Under the pieces are notes generated by a model. The model was not told where the DNA came from, ran no database searches, and worked only from the letters and a program-made list of their open reading frames with translations. From NCBI GenBank assembly GCA_022496805.1, contig CM040103.1, forward strand, positions 4,544,001 to 4,608,000: a stretch of 64,000 nucleotides of DNA. The letters run 5' to 3'. Both the position numbers and the translations under genes were made by a program. The number at the start of each line of letters is the position of its first letter. Position 1 is the first letter of the stretch. This document shows positions 1-10,637 of this stretch, one piece after another. The stretch comes from Pohlia nutans (Eukaryota > Streptophyta > Bryopsida > Bryales > Mniaceae).

Positions 1-520
1 CTTAGAAACCTTCTTTGTTGATCCTAAACTTGCTTCTCTAAAGGCATTTTTCACTATTTCAACACAAACTTCTACTCGTCTTTGATTTAAGGTAGGAGCA
101 CCCAATTCCAACATAGTACCCAATGCCGATAATTTCTACACATGGTTTTCATTTTAGAACGCACATTTAGGTAGACCATAGATGGCTTATCGTTTTGGTC
201 AACAAACAATAAAGGCTCCATAACATACTTAGATTTGCATTCTAAATTGAAAGCCATGTGTAGAAATTATCGGCATTAGGCACACTATCAGGATTAGGTG
301 CTCCTACCTTAATTGCTTTCACCACGATTTGTACAATGATTGCACGTACTACATATCGCTTCTCATACTTTGCTAAAGCCTTTGAACGCCCTCCTTCTGG
401 CATGTTTATACTCTGAAAGCATTTCTTTCTAATCTTATTCACCATAGACTGTGAGAAACCATTAGCTCGCGCTACTTTTCTACTACTCTCTTTTTTTGGC
501 AAAAGAGCAACAACATTCAA
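1..520 (-). pseudogene. Tc1-like transposase N-terminal fragment, interrupted
   Basis: Reading the minus strand from 520 to about 312 gives a helix-turn-helix stretch (SSRKVARANGFSQSMVNKIRKK), then a GGRSKALAKYEKRYVVRAI segment. This is the pattern of the second DNA-binding helix region of Tc1/mariner transposases (GRPRKL-x-ERYLVR type). After a 220-bp insertion (90-309) the homology resumes at 88-1 in another frame with VCVEIVKNAFREASL, matching the family's VETVRRALREAGL segment. The catalytic domain would lie off the left edge. There is no ATG at the upstream end (an in-frame TTG at 518-520 is the first start-like codon), so it is a dead fragment. The family assignment rests on pattern recognition without a search. 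Confidence 0.55.
90..309. mobile_element. TA-flanked MITE, AGGTAGGAGCACC ends
   Basis: The left end reads AGGTAGGAGCACC after TA (88-89). The right end reads GGTGCTCCTACCT before TA (310-311). The arms also share ATGCCGATAATTTCTACACA in inverted orientation. It lies inside the Tc1-like transposase fragment, so it is a younger insertion. The TA target and inverted ends suggest a non-autonomous Tc1/mariner-type element. A related half-copy lies near 31,905-31,960. Confidence 0.7.
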
Positions 521-2260
521 CTACTTCAATTCAATCCCACTCACGAAGAATTTCACTCCAAATGCATTAAAATTGACAAAGCTTTATTCATAAGAGGTTG
601 CTTCAAAAATGCTCAAAAAACTATTAAGGCAACCTCTCTTCTTCCCTTCTCTCAAATTTGAACATGTGTAGTGAGATTAGGGCAATACGACATGCATCTA
701 CACTAAAGTAGCTTTCAAATGGGACAATTTTAAAAAATAAATCGCATCTACAACTCAAGTTGTAATACTCCAAAGTTGATAGACTCAAATACGAACTCAG
801 TTTTTTGAGTGACTGTTTGCACTCTTCCAATATGATCACTCATCCTCGTGCAATAGGTTTGAATGTCACTATAGGAGACAGGGTCATGTCACTAACAGTT
901 TTAGTATCCTCTGAGAAGTGCGAAAATCACATCACAATCTCAAACGCACCATCCTGTCTGAAAGTACTAAGTGCATGAAGATAAGCTGCCTCTCATCCCA
1001 TATGTATAATGAGAAAGGGAGTGGCATCAGAAATCAACATGAAAAAATGGAAGTGAGCTTGCAGGTCTCCAGAAAAGGATTTGGTATATAACAAGCATCG
1101 TCAGTATGTACAGCACAAAAACCCTACCATCTGCAATTTAAGCATCAACATAAGAACCCTACCATCAACTCAATTTGTCAGTGTATAATGCCCGGAGATC
1201 CAAGGCTCCCATAAATGTGCATCAGATTCATTTCAGAATATAAATGCAGTGAAACATCATCGCCACTGTGGGAAAGATTGGACAGGAGGGAACGTAACTC
1301 CACAAGCATAAGAGCCAAGTTCCATGGGCTGGAGACATTGCCCATGGAAGTAGGCAAGAGGAGGAAAAAAGTGGGCACTTGGGTTTGTCTCATACCCAGC
1401 CATGAAGTTGTGTACATTACATGGACTTGAACATGAACAAATCCTAAACCGTATTCAGTAAATACTTTAGAACCAGAAATAGTCACAAGATCTCAACCGC
1501 AAAAGGATATTCTCCTGACGAGCCCTCAATGAGAGCAACCAAAACAAAACCACAAACCTCAATTTACAAAAATGGCACAGCTCACAATCAACTTACCACA
1601 AAAAAAGAACACAGCCTGCTTCTCCTTCAGAAACATCCATCTCTGCACATCCCACCGACTAAAATCTCACAGTAACATAAGCTTAACCCCTAAAACCCCT
1701 AAAGGACCAAGAAGTCCAAATTGGATCTCATGTTTTTTTAAGCATTTTTGAGCAAGTCATATATGGACTTCCTTTAGTTCAAATTTATTTGTGTTTTGAC
1801 AAACATATACAATTTTCTTCACTGATTCGGATGATATAAAACTCGACCCCATTTAAATTGCACTTTTCACAATACAATCTATTGAATTTGTCATTTTGAA
1901 ACCATGAATCCTTGGTCCTTTAGGGGTTAAAGGAATTCAACCAGCACAAGCAATCGAGCTTTGAAGATCCAAACCCCAAGTCAATCACCAGGTCTGTCTG
2001 AAACCCTCAGGAAACCCTCAAATCCAAAAGAAAGAAGAGAGACAATCTGTCGACGAATAACACAGAAAGAGACAAGAATGGACAGAACCAATGCCACAAC
2101 ACATGCACTTTCAAAGGTTTGTATATACAGTTGCGGTAATGAAATTTAATACAAGAATAAGAAGAATATGCTGTACAAATTTTTCTTATGATCACAAGTA
2201 GTTTCTAAATATACAGCCAACTGGGCACCTAAATGACGGTGCTCTCGTGCAAGCAAATTT
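521..2260. other. Intergenic 3' flank of the phosphatase gene
   Basis: I see no convincing gene here. Several open frames exist, for example minus-strand 1178-1486, but none shows a recognisable motif. Part of 840-1680 has transcript-like base composition and could be untranslated sequence of a neighbouring gene. The only identified element is the TTAA MITE at 1683-1930. Confidence 0.5.
1683..1930. mobile_element. TTAA-flanked MITE, 235-bp family, copy 1
   Basis: It begins TTAACCCCTAAAACCCCTAA and ends CTTGGTCCTTTAGGGGTTAA. The interior (CCAAATTGG, then TTCTTCACTGATT, then TTGAATTTGTCATTTT) matches the copies at 35,647-35,884 and 45,411-45,646, and the reversed copy at 58,643-58,874. The left terminus contains a short internal duplication of CCCCTAAA. 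The TTAA target with CCCC-type ends is the piggyBac signature. No transposase is encoded. Confidence 0.75.
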
Positions 2261-4380
2261 CTACCAATCTTTCGTGAGAACCTGGGGAAGAATTCGTTCT
2301 TCCTCGACCTCCATCTCCAGCTCCGGTTCCGGAACTTGAAACTCCGGAGAGTCCAAATCCGATAGGTTCTTCAAATCAATGACGGACAATTCGTCCAACC
2401 TCCGAACAACCAAGTCTCCAGCGCCCAACTCATACACAGGGTGTTTCCCTGCCACAGCCACACACTTCATGCGGCCGTCGTGAGCCGCCTCCACGCTGGA
2501 ATTCGAGTTCCCAAACACCATACAACGCTCCGGCACGTTCCCAAACCCGAGCCTCTCGGCTGCATACAAATACATTTCCGGGTCCGGTTTCCCCCTGTGC
2601 GCATCCTCCGCAGCGAGAACCAGGTTGAAAAACCCCTCCATGCCCACTGCTTCAATGGCTCGCTCCAAATACATCGTCGGCCGAGTCGAAGCAACTGCAA
2701 TTGGAATGTTGTGCATCTTCAGCGTCTGCACAAACTCTTTCGACCCGGGGCGCAACCTGCAGTAATCATTTTGCACAATTTCAATACAATATTCTTTATA
2801 CATAGCCTATGCATTCAATCATGTCTGAACGTGCAAGGAAGTCCTATTGGCGATTTGAAAATTGAAACTTAAAAAACAGGTAGCATTTCTTTGGTGATTT
2901 ACAATTTTTTCATCATAACATTTGCATGCAGTAACTCTGCCTAGCCTCACAGTATATGGTGCAGCATATTCCACACACAACAGGACTTCATCAATAGATA
3001 ACTGGACAGATGGATGAAGTCTTGTTGGGGTGTGGAATATAAGTAGAGTGCAAGAAGAAAAGGCAGAGAGCATGAAGGCTACTGAATGTTATGACTACAA
3101 ATACATAGCCTTCTAGACTGCTGCCTCCCTCCAACAGAATGATGTGGAATATCCCACATCATTTCATCCTCCCAACGAAATGATGTGGGATATTCCACAT
3201 CAAATTAGTAGCTATGGGGACACATGGCATTAAGCAAGAGCAATCAACCATGGTGAACAGTAATCAAAAGCACTCATTCAATCACGATTCAACAATGTTT
3301 TGTAATTGTTTATTAGATTCTATAGTTCAATCAATTAGAAATCACTGGTCACTCCATATATAAAGGCGGATGAAACTAAAAGGCAGTCTCTTTGAAGTCT
3401 ACTGAATGTATTGATACTCTATTTTTCTACCCAAATTTTCTCATAGCAACGCAATTTTTCAAATAGCAAGTTGGTGATATATATCATATCCCACACCCAA
3501 CAGGACTTCATCAACAGCTAATTGAACAGGTGGAGTCCCAAGGTGATGGAGTCCCAAGGTGATGAGCAAAGCGCATGAAGAAAAGGCAGAGGACATAAAG
3601 GCTACTGAATGTTATGACAGAGGAGTTTCTATCTACAATACATACCAATGATAAGGGAAGATGATGGCGATCAACTCTTCATTATTTTGAAAAATAGCAA
3701 CATAAATTTTCAAATCGCAAGTTGGCGACCAATATAGCCACAAAAAAAAATCACTCGTACCTGTACACGCCGCCTTGCATTTCCTCATACAACTCCTCCT
3801 TCCGAATCGCCAACCGCCTCATCTGCTTGTAATCTCTACTCCAGCAAAACACCTCCGAAATCGCCTGCTCGTTCTTCATCCCTTCCGCCCTTTTCAACAT
3901 ATACGCCGGGGGAGGTCTCTTGCTCTCTTCCTCAGCAAGAGCCGTCCACGCCTTCCGTTCCAACGCCGAGTCGTCTTCGACAATCACCCCTTCCCATTCC
4001 ATCACCACCGCGAACCACCCGCACCCTAACCTGTGCTGCCGCAACAGGGGGTTATTCAAAGAAGGATCATCAGCCCTGTCTCGCCGCGGCGAAGGGCTTG
4101 TTTCTGCGAAGTACGTCACCTCCAGAGAGCGTCTGTCTTGCTCAATTGGACCCGGCGCCTCCTCTAACCCTGACTGGGATCGAACCCCAACTCCATGCTC
4201 AACACGCCACAACCTCCCAGAGTTTGACGGAGCCTCTAGAGTCAAGGAATTCGTTCGAACGGAACTCAATCGCACAAACTTCGGACCATCCGAACCCCCC
4301 CTGGAAACTGAAGCAGTCACTGTCTGCGGTAACCCTAAACACTCAGATTGCACTCGAAACGCAAACCCCACAGTTGCCAT
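2261..4380 (-). CDS. PYRP2: Plastid HAD-family phosphatase, PYRP2-like
   Basis: There are two exons: 4380-3761 and 2756-2261. The donor is CAG/GTACGAG and the acceptor CTGCAG/G, joining GGVYR to LRPGSKEF and giving 371 residues, close to Arabidopsis At4g11570. Residues 1 to about 60 look like a plastid transit peptide (Ser/Arg/Val rich, few acids). The HAD fold follows: EWEGVIVEDD near residue 128, cap segment GMKNEQAISEVFCWSRD, VASTRP (motif II), RGKPDPEMY (motif III lysine) and VFGNSNSSVEAAHDGRMKC (motif IV). In plants this family is assigned to dephosphorylation of the pyrimidine intermediate (ARPP) of plastid riboflavin synthesis. The usual DxD nucleophile motif reads ExE and the motif IV acid is replaced. 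I recall the same substitutions in the Arabidopsis relatives, so they are a family trait and not damage. The 1-kb intron contains a MITE. A less characterised paralogue (At3g10970 type) is the main alternative. Confidence 0.85.
3104..3402. mobile_element. MITE with CTACTGAATGTTAT ends, intronic copy
   Basis: It lies in the phosphatase intron. It shares GCTGCCTCCCTCCAACA, a short hairpin (ATGATGTGGAATATCCCACATCAT and its reverse), the AGTAGCTATGGGGACAC segment and a TATATAAAGGCGGATGAA segment with copies at 8,384-8,765 and 59,820-60,262. Terminal repeats are degraded here, and extra end-like pieces lie at 3,070-3,085 and 3,600-3,620. The right end reads GTCTACTGAATGTATTG. Confidence 0.6.
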
Positions 4381-4393
4381 ATCGCAGTGAAAG

Positions 4394-4600
4394 CAACACT
4401 AAATCTCCCGCTTCAAAAACTGGGTTCAGATTTTGTGGGCTTGCGAAAACGACACTAAATCTCCCGCTTCGAAAACTGGGTTCGGATTTCGTGGGCTTGC
4501 GAAAACGACGCTAAATCTCCCGCTTCAAAAACTGGGTTCAAATTGTGAAGGGGATGCAGAGGGCTTGCGAAGACGACACTGAATCTCCCGCTTCCGGAAA
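4394..4600. repeat. Tandem repeat just upstream of the phosphatase start
   Basis: Three to four copies of a roughly 57-bp unit contain CTAAATCTCCCGCTTC, AAAACTGGGTTC and GTGGGCTTGCGAAAACGAC. The first unit starts a few bases from the start codon at 4380, so the array lies in the 5' leader or core promoter. The last unit is diverged. Confidence 0.8.
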
Positions 4601-5010
4601 AAGCAAAGCGGTGAGGTGGGTTTTGCGAGATTTCGAGCGCCAGATCCTAAACTGCACAGGGGGAGTGAATGCGGAAATGGGTGAGGGGGGTGGGTATGTA
4701 ATCTACGGGCTGGGTGGTGATGTGGAGGAGGGGGATTGATGGTTAGGGTGCCAGGCGGGGGGTTGTGGGAGGCGGTGGGAGATGGCGTGCGAGAAGAGGA
4801 AGACGACGATGCAGCGGCAGCAACAGCATTGATGGAAGGGGAGGAAGGGAACGAATTCATTTGAGCCACGGAAACGCGTCCGTGAGGAGGTAAGCTATGG
4901 CGGAGCGAGAGGACACGTTGTAAAAGCGAGCTCGGCCATGGCGGTGCGGGCACTGGGCGGGCGGGCGGGCCTACGTTACCTCGCCATAGCCAGACAGCCA
5001 CGGGAAGTTC
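4601..5010. promoter_or_regulatory. GC-rich upstream region of the phosphatase gene
   Basis: A GC-rich block directly upstream of the gene and its leader repeats, in contrast to the AT-rich flanks. Long open frames here (minus 4525-5001, rich in Ser and Pro) reflect composition, and I do not call them genes. The promoter role is inferred from position. No clear TATA box was found. Confidence 0.4.
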
Positions 5011-5157
5011 ACCTCTCTTGCGAACGAAGCTTCAAAGTCCGTCTACTTTACCTTTTTAACTTTCACTCCAAACTTTTACTTTTTCCAGAGTATTCAAATC
5101 CAATTATGTCTTATACTAAATGCGAGACTGCATAACATTGTTAAGTCCTTGCTTCTA

Positions 5158-5567
5158 AGGTAGGAAAACCAAAAACGGTTAATGCCCTCAAGGCGTGCAC
5201 TAGAGTTTTTTAAAAGCAGGGAGGTGGTAGACCGAAAATGGAGAATTTTTGCATGACGAGGATTACTAAAAATTTACTAAAAATTACTAATTTTTTTGGA
5301 ATCTTGTGTGCGGTTTTCTGTGATTTTAGTTAACCGTTTTAGGTGCTTTCATGCGTAGAAAAGGAAGAGTCTAGTATACAAGAAGGGGGTTTGACAAACT
5401 TCCCACTTTGAGAAATTGTAGATAATTATTTACGGGGAATAAAAATACGAAACAACTTGCATTCTTCATCATTTCTTCTTCTTCATCTCAAAAAAATTTC
5501 ACATAATTTCTAACTCCATTCCTTCTGGTCAAATCACCTTATTTCACCGTTTTTGGTTTTCCTACCT
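5158..5567. mobile_element. TA-flanked MITE, AGGTAGGAAAACC ends
   Basis: The left end reads AGGTAGGAAAACCAAAAACG after TA. The right end reads CGTTTTTGGTTTTCCTACCT before TA. The inverted repeat is at least 22 bp and nearly perfect. The 410-bp interior has no ORF. It belongs to the same broad end-type as 90-309 and 53,011-53,304. Confidence 0.75.
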
Positions 5568-5640
5568 TACTCCTACTAAATTTTCTAAGATTCTCTTTGA
5601 TGTTTTCCAATGCTCTTTGTTTTCACATCTTAAGTTTGTC

Positions 5641-6857
5641 TTAACCCCTAAAGGACCGGAGTGTTTTTCCTCCAAAAACACTCCAATGCTGCCATTTTTA
5701 CTCCCCCATGCAAAAAATCCAAAAGAATGTTATTTTTTACCTTCTAACCGTAAGATCTTGTCCTAAACTATTTGAAAAACATACACAACAAATTTCGTTG
5801 ATTTTGACCGCACGGATTGCAAGATAATTGCGTTTGATGGAAAAAAACACCCCAAAAAAACACATGCCCGAAAATTTCAGATGCGTTTGACCACAGCTAC
5901 ATCAAAAAAACCTCACTACCGAAACTTGTCGCACTTCACTTTCACATTCTATATGATGTTACTTAGTTGTGTACCAATTTTCGTTGCATTTGGAGATGTT
6001 TAGGATGTTGAATAACACCTTGCACTTGTTGGGGGTTTAAAAGTTCAGAAAAGACTATATGTTTTTGGAATTGCAATATTTTCGACTTTCTTTATTTAAA
6101 ATACAAATCCGAGCGGTGAAACACACGTACATTCCACCCTCTACAAAATGGCGAAAACAAATTTGAAAAAAAAAAAAATCTCCAAGTTTTAGAAGACATG
6201 TAGCACATTTTCTAAGAATTTTGGGGTTTGGGGGGAAATAAAGGGTGGAGGAAGGGAATTGAAGTGCCAACCCATTCCAATGTTCATGACCCCACTAACT
6301 CTCAAGGTACACTGCCACGTGGCAGTCCCTCATTGGACGATTTTTATTTTTTATTTTTAAAAATGATTTTATTTTTCAAATTTTTAAATAATTTTTTTAA
6401 TTACGAAATTGAACTTTTAGTTTAAAATAATATTTTTTTATATTTAAAATAATACTTTTCAGTTTAAAATAATATTTTTTTAATTTTTAAAAACTTAATT
6501 TTTTAAAAATTAATTTTTAATTTTTTAAAAATATTATGAGTTCGGAAAACGGGGTGGTCTTCTGTCCCCCACAGTCCACCCCATTTTCCACACACCGCCC
6601 ATCTTGTTGCCCCCCCCCCTAAAATTCAACTATTTCTCTATTGCCCCGCTGCCCTTTCTCCCGAAAAAAACACATTTCCCCTCATAACTTTCACATACGG
6701 TGTCGGAATTCAAAAAAAAAAAAAAATCCCCATTTTCGTGGCACATTGGGGAATCTACTATTAAATTTCCTTCAAAATTCAATTAAAAATGTGTTCACCG
6801 GAACCTACCCGATTCTCTAAATGTCCTAGTTAGGACACTTGGTCCTTTAGGGGTTAA
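5641..6857. mobile_element. TTAA-flanked element, 1.2 kb, non-coding
   Basis: It starts TTAACCCCTAAAGGACCGGA and ends CACTTGGTCCTTTAGGGGTTAA (last 20 bases within 6838-6857). The interior contains a CTAACCGTAAGATCTTGTCC motif shared with 7,226-8,171, a very AT-rich tract (6,330-6,540) and short C and A homopolymers. No transposase frame is present. It is a piggyBac-type non-autonomous element by its ends and target. Confidence 0.75.
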
Positions 6858-7225
6858 CTGCTTGGCTCTTGCCGAATTCCCTTTTAGAATGACAAGTGTC
6901 ATCTTTAACTTTAGTTTCAAGGAAAGTTATTGTATAAGTAAAAATCAAACCAAGCAATGGGTGCAAAGCCCTAATATTTTACTTTAAACTAAAAGTAATA
7001 TTCAAATATATTCAAATATTCAAATACATGACCATGGGTTCATAGCATTCTGATGCTCTTACTGTTACTTTGATTCCTAAGTAATCAAATGTTCAAATAA
7101 ATCACTGTAGTTTTATAAATCACCATAATAAAAGTGAGACTTTTATTTCTTCATTTGATTTATCGTCTTGTGTTTTGGACATATCTATTGCCAAGGAGGT
7201 TTTTGGTTTATTTAGGCTTCTATGT

Positions 7226-8171
7226 TTAACCCCTAAATTTCCTTGTGTTTTTGGGAGCTTGAAACCTCAAAACTGCGATTTTCTACCTCAACGTACTCCC
7301 GGGGATGTGAACCAAGTTTTTTTACTTCTTTTAGAATTCCAACCGTAAGATCTTGTACCTAAGCCTATTCATAGCTACTGTTTCAAAAATTGACCGTTGG
7401 ATGTTTATCATTTGCAAGATCATAACATCCAAAGTTTGTGCAAAAGTTTTTCTAGGCATTGCTTGGGAGGCATTGTCTCCATAGTGCAAAGGGGGACTTG
7501 AAGATTGTTACTCCAAACATTTTGCTCATATTTTTTTCCATGTAGATAACTAAGTTGGGTACGCTCATGCAAAATTTTAGAGACTCATTACGCGTTTCAA
7601 ACCTTCATGCAAATTAATTTCCGGAAGAAGGTATAAAAATGGTAATTTGGTGAAACATGCATCACATTAATTGTATTTGATTTTTGGAAAAAATGAACGG
7701 TGATTAGGTACCTCTATGATTTTATAAATTTTAGGCGAAATTATTTTATAAAAATTTCAAAATCTCAAATTTTGACAAATTTCGAAAGAAAAGAATGTGA
7801 AATTACAAAAAACCTTGGAGGTTGTTGTTCTTTATTTTGGAGGCTGCCGTTGTCAAGCCAAGAATATAATCAACATGGGTCACTTCAAATTCTGAGCCTA
7901 AATGTGGTGAAGAGCATGTCTCCAAAAAAAAAATTGAAAAAATGATTATAATAAAAAGTTTTTTTCTGCCCCAGTTGGGCTTGAAACCAAAAATTTCAAT
8001 AAAAAAATTATAAAATCCGAATTTGACTTTGTAATTTTTACCACACACACCTTGTATGTATGACCACGCCAACGCCAAATTATAGTCTTAAATTCTTAAT
8101 TTAGACCTTCCATCTAAGCTGCCCGAAACAGCAAAAAGCCATTTTGGCTTTTAAGGGCATTTAGGGGTTAA
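7226..8171. mobile_element. TTAA-flanked element, related to 5.6 kb copy
   Basis: It starts TTAACCCCTAAATTTCCTTG and ends GGCATTTAGGGGTTAA. It shares the CCAACCGTAAGATCTTGTACC segment with the preceding element. Its right TTAA is also the left end of the next element, so the two abut or one inserted into the end of the other. No coding capacity is visible. Confidence 0.7.
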
Positions 8172-8383
8172 TCCAATCAATCCTAATATGCTTGATTTGT
8201 GGTCAAAGGCCCAAAAATCAAGTGTTTCAGCTTTGTTGGAGTTGTCGTTTTCATTAAATGTTTTAAGTTTAAGTTATGATACATCTTTTGATCATTGGGA
8301 TTGGAGAATGAAATTCATTTGAAGATTTTGCATCGTTGAGAAATTTGAAATTTGAATGTCAAAACACAAAGGGCTTTTTGAGA

Positions 8384-8765
8384 CATAACATTCAGTAGCC
8401 TTTGTGAGTACTGCCTCCCTCCAACAAAATGATGTGGAATATCCCACATCATTTCATCCCCCCAATGAAATGATGTGGGATATTCCACATCAAATCAGTA
8501 GCTATGAGGGCACGTGGCAATAAGCAAGAGCAAGCAACCATGGTGCATAGTAATTGAAAGCACTTTCAATTACAATTCAACATTGTTTTTTCATTGTTTA
8601 TTTGATTGATTCTCAACTCAACAGTGTTTTGTCAACTCAATAGTGTTTTGTCATTCATTGTTTATTTGATTCAATAGTTCATTCAATTAGAAATCACTAG
8701 TCACTCTGTTTATAAAGGTGGATGAAACCAAAAGGCAATCTCTTTGAAGGCTACTGAATGTTATG
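8384..8765. mobile_element. MITE with CATAACATTCAGTAGCC ends
   Basis: This is the best preserved copy. The left end is CATAACATTCAGTAGCCTT and the right end AAGGCTACTGAATGTTATG. It contains the GATGTGGAATATCCCACATC hairpin pair and TTTATAAAGGTGGATGAAAC. The uninterrupted host at about 58,080-58,100 shows that it is an insertion, though I could not define the target duplication cleanly. Confidence 0.75.
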
Positions 8766-8913
8766 GAATGCTCCAATCGTGAGTCTCTTTTAATTCCTTC
8801 ATTTTTGTTTTATAAGTACTTACTATTGTCTACCTTTAATATAATTTTAAAGATTAAATTTGACAAAAATATATTTATTTTGACTTTGTATCTTATTTAC
8901 ATGATAAAATTTG

Positions 8914-9824
8914 TTAACCCTTAGATGCGCCTGCGTCCAGAATCTGGACGATGGATGATTCTGGACGCGTCCCTTCACCACGCAATTGGATGTTTTTCAT
9001 CCATTCAATTTTTTTAAAATTCTTGTGCTAGTTGATTACCATTTGTACGGTATGGATCTTCAAGATAAGATATTGAGAGTTTTTGAAAAATAGCAAAAGT
9101 GGTTTATGTCAAGTTTCATTCTTAGTTCAAAAAGTGAGACCTGAAACATGATTTTCCATAATAAGAAGAATCAAATAGTGAAAACCATACCCTCTTGTAG
9201 TGCATATTATTCCAATTTCATTACAATATTTTTAAAAAATTTAATGTTAATTTTGGATTTTTATTTGAATTTCAAGAGAAAACCTTGCAAAATTAATTAA
9301 AAAATATTAATAATAAATATGATGAATCCAACCGTATAGATATTATCTTCACATTGACATTTATAACTTTGCTTTGTACATCAACTCCATTTTAATTTTT
9401 CATCAAACATTAGAGTTATCCTTAAAGTCACCGTGTGTTTGAATAAGATGCCGTGAATTTTGCTATAATGTATTGTTATTTGTGCACCCCAAATAGTTAA
9501 AAGGTAGGGAAAAGCTTGGTGGTCTATCATTATTAGGTGTGTAAGAGCTTGGTGGTTTTCAAACTCATGGAAAACTAGTTTAGCCGTCAAGAAAGACGGC
9601 TAAACTAGTTTCCCTTGAGTTTAGAGACCACCAAGCTCTTACACACCTAACAATGATAGACCACCAAGCTTTTCCCTACCTTTTAACTATTTGGGGTGCA
9701 CAAATAACAATACATTATAGCAAAATTCACGGCATCTTATTCAAACACACGGTGACTTTAAGGATAACTCTATTTTATAACAAATCTTTGAAAACAGTGT
9801 TGAATCGGGACCTTAAAGGGTTAA
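8914..9824. mobile_element. TTAA element inserted in another TTAA element
   Basis: It starts TTAACCCTTAGATGCGCC and ends GGGACCTTAAAGGGTTAA. The empty host site at 58,228 reads TTTGTAAATATTC, while here TTTG, TTAA, element, TTAA, TGTTTAAAAT is found. The interior is a reversed copy of the family at 47,254-47,858 (AAAGTGAGACCTGAAACATGA, GTATGATTTCC-like segments). A long foldback at 9,411-9,772 is nested inside. Confidence 0.75.
9411..9772. repeat. Near-perfect 178-bp inverted repeat with 6-nt loop
   Basis: The centre is GCCGTC-AAGAAA-GACGGC (9583-9600). The arms 9411-9588 and 9595-9772 pair without any net indel, from TAGAGTTATCCTTAAAG on the left to CTTTAAGGATAACTCTA on the right, with only a few mismatches. 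It interrupts the host between CATCAAACAT and TTTTATA, a site continuous in the related element at about 47,303-47,320. TA on both sides suggests a TA target. A transcript would fold into a very long hairpin. Confidence 0.9.
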
Positions 9825-9997
9825 TGTTTAAAATATCTTCCAATAATGTTGAATTTCTTTCACAATTCCATAATGTTGATGACTACTCAGGTATCTATGA
9901 AAAATCATAAATCATAACGCAATATTATAAATCATACATGCACAAAACAGGGGCAGGTTTTGTCCTTTTGCATTAGGGATTTAGAGTCAGGGGTTAA

Positions 9998-10637
9998 GCT
10001 ATTCCTTGATCCTTTGTAGGCCGAAGAGGTATTCATACTATTTTGTGAATTGTGATGATCCGATTGAGAAAAAATATTTTACGCAGATTCAATGTCAGGT
10101 TCTGCATTGCAGTCAATTATCTTTTCTCATTCCAGCTTTAACTTACTCCACTCTTTCCTAGCACAAGAGGTCGCAAAGTCAGCTTCTTTTCGGAGGACCA
10201 GACAGTTTCAAACTTGCAATGCTGGAAGATACACTGGCGACTGGAAGATACACCCGAAGATACACCAGAATATACCGTGCATGCTTTACTGCTGCAACGG
10301 TATCTATATTAACTGAATTCATCCAATCCATCCGTCAACTTGGCAATTGCAATACCTTCATCACTATCAGAAATCAAGTTGCAATGTGTTGGATGAACTC
10401 CCAGTAAGGGCAAAATAATATTCTCGTCGTCTCCATCTTGAATTTAAGCCCTACGGAGTAAAACAATAAGGGAAATGGAGCCTGTCCACTCTATACATGT
10501 TCAGCAGTTCAGCTACAATCCTATACAGTAAAGTTGGAGTTCTGTTCTAAGTGAGTGACAAAAAACAGACCATTCAACCCTTCATAAATACAGTTTACGC
10601 TATTATATACATTGCTCAGAGATCATATAGGCTAAGG
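9998..10637. other. 3' flank of the plastid membrane protein gene
   Basis: No gene recognised. Open frames of 60-75 codons exist on the plus strand without motifs. The part nearest 10,638 is probably 3' untranslated sequence of the minus-strand gene, judging only by position and composition. Confidence 0.4.

Larger units (their letters stand above)
8168..9997. mobile_element. TTAA element (547-bp family) carrying two nested insertions
   Basis: Its body matches the uninterrupted copy at 57,857-58,403 (GCTTGATTT, TCAAAGGCCC, AAGTTATGATACATC, AAATTTGACAAAAA, TATCTATGAAAAAT). Two insertions split it: the CTACTGAATGTTAT MITE at 8,384-8,765 and a TTAA element at 8,914-9,824. The left end has lost about 11 bases of the terminal repeat. 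The right end reads CAGGGGTTAA. Confidence 0.7.

Noticed and set aside
1178..1486. Overlapping frames on both strands (102 and 71 codons)
   Set aside because: No recognisable motif, no splice or start support. Left as unassigned flank.
4525..5001. 158-codon minus-strand open frame rich in Ser and Pro
   Set aside because: Its composition follows the GC-rich promoter block. It has no domain, and the downstream gene has its own good start and transit peptide.
9653..9910. Identical peptide segments on opposite strands at 9,381-9,590 and 9,653-9,910
   Set aside because: The identity results from the 178-bp inverted repeat; it is not a duplicated gene.
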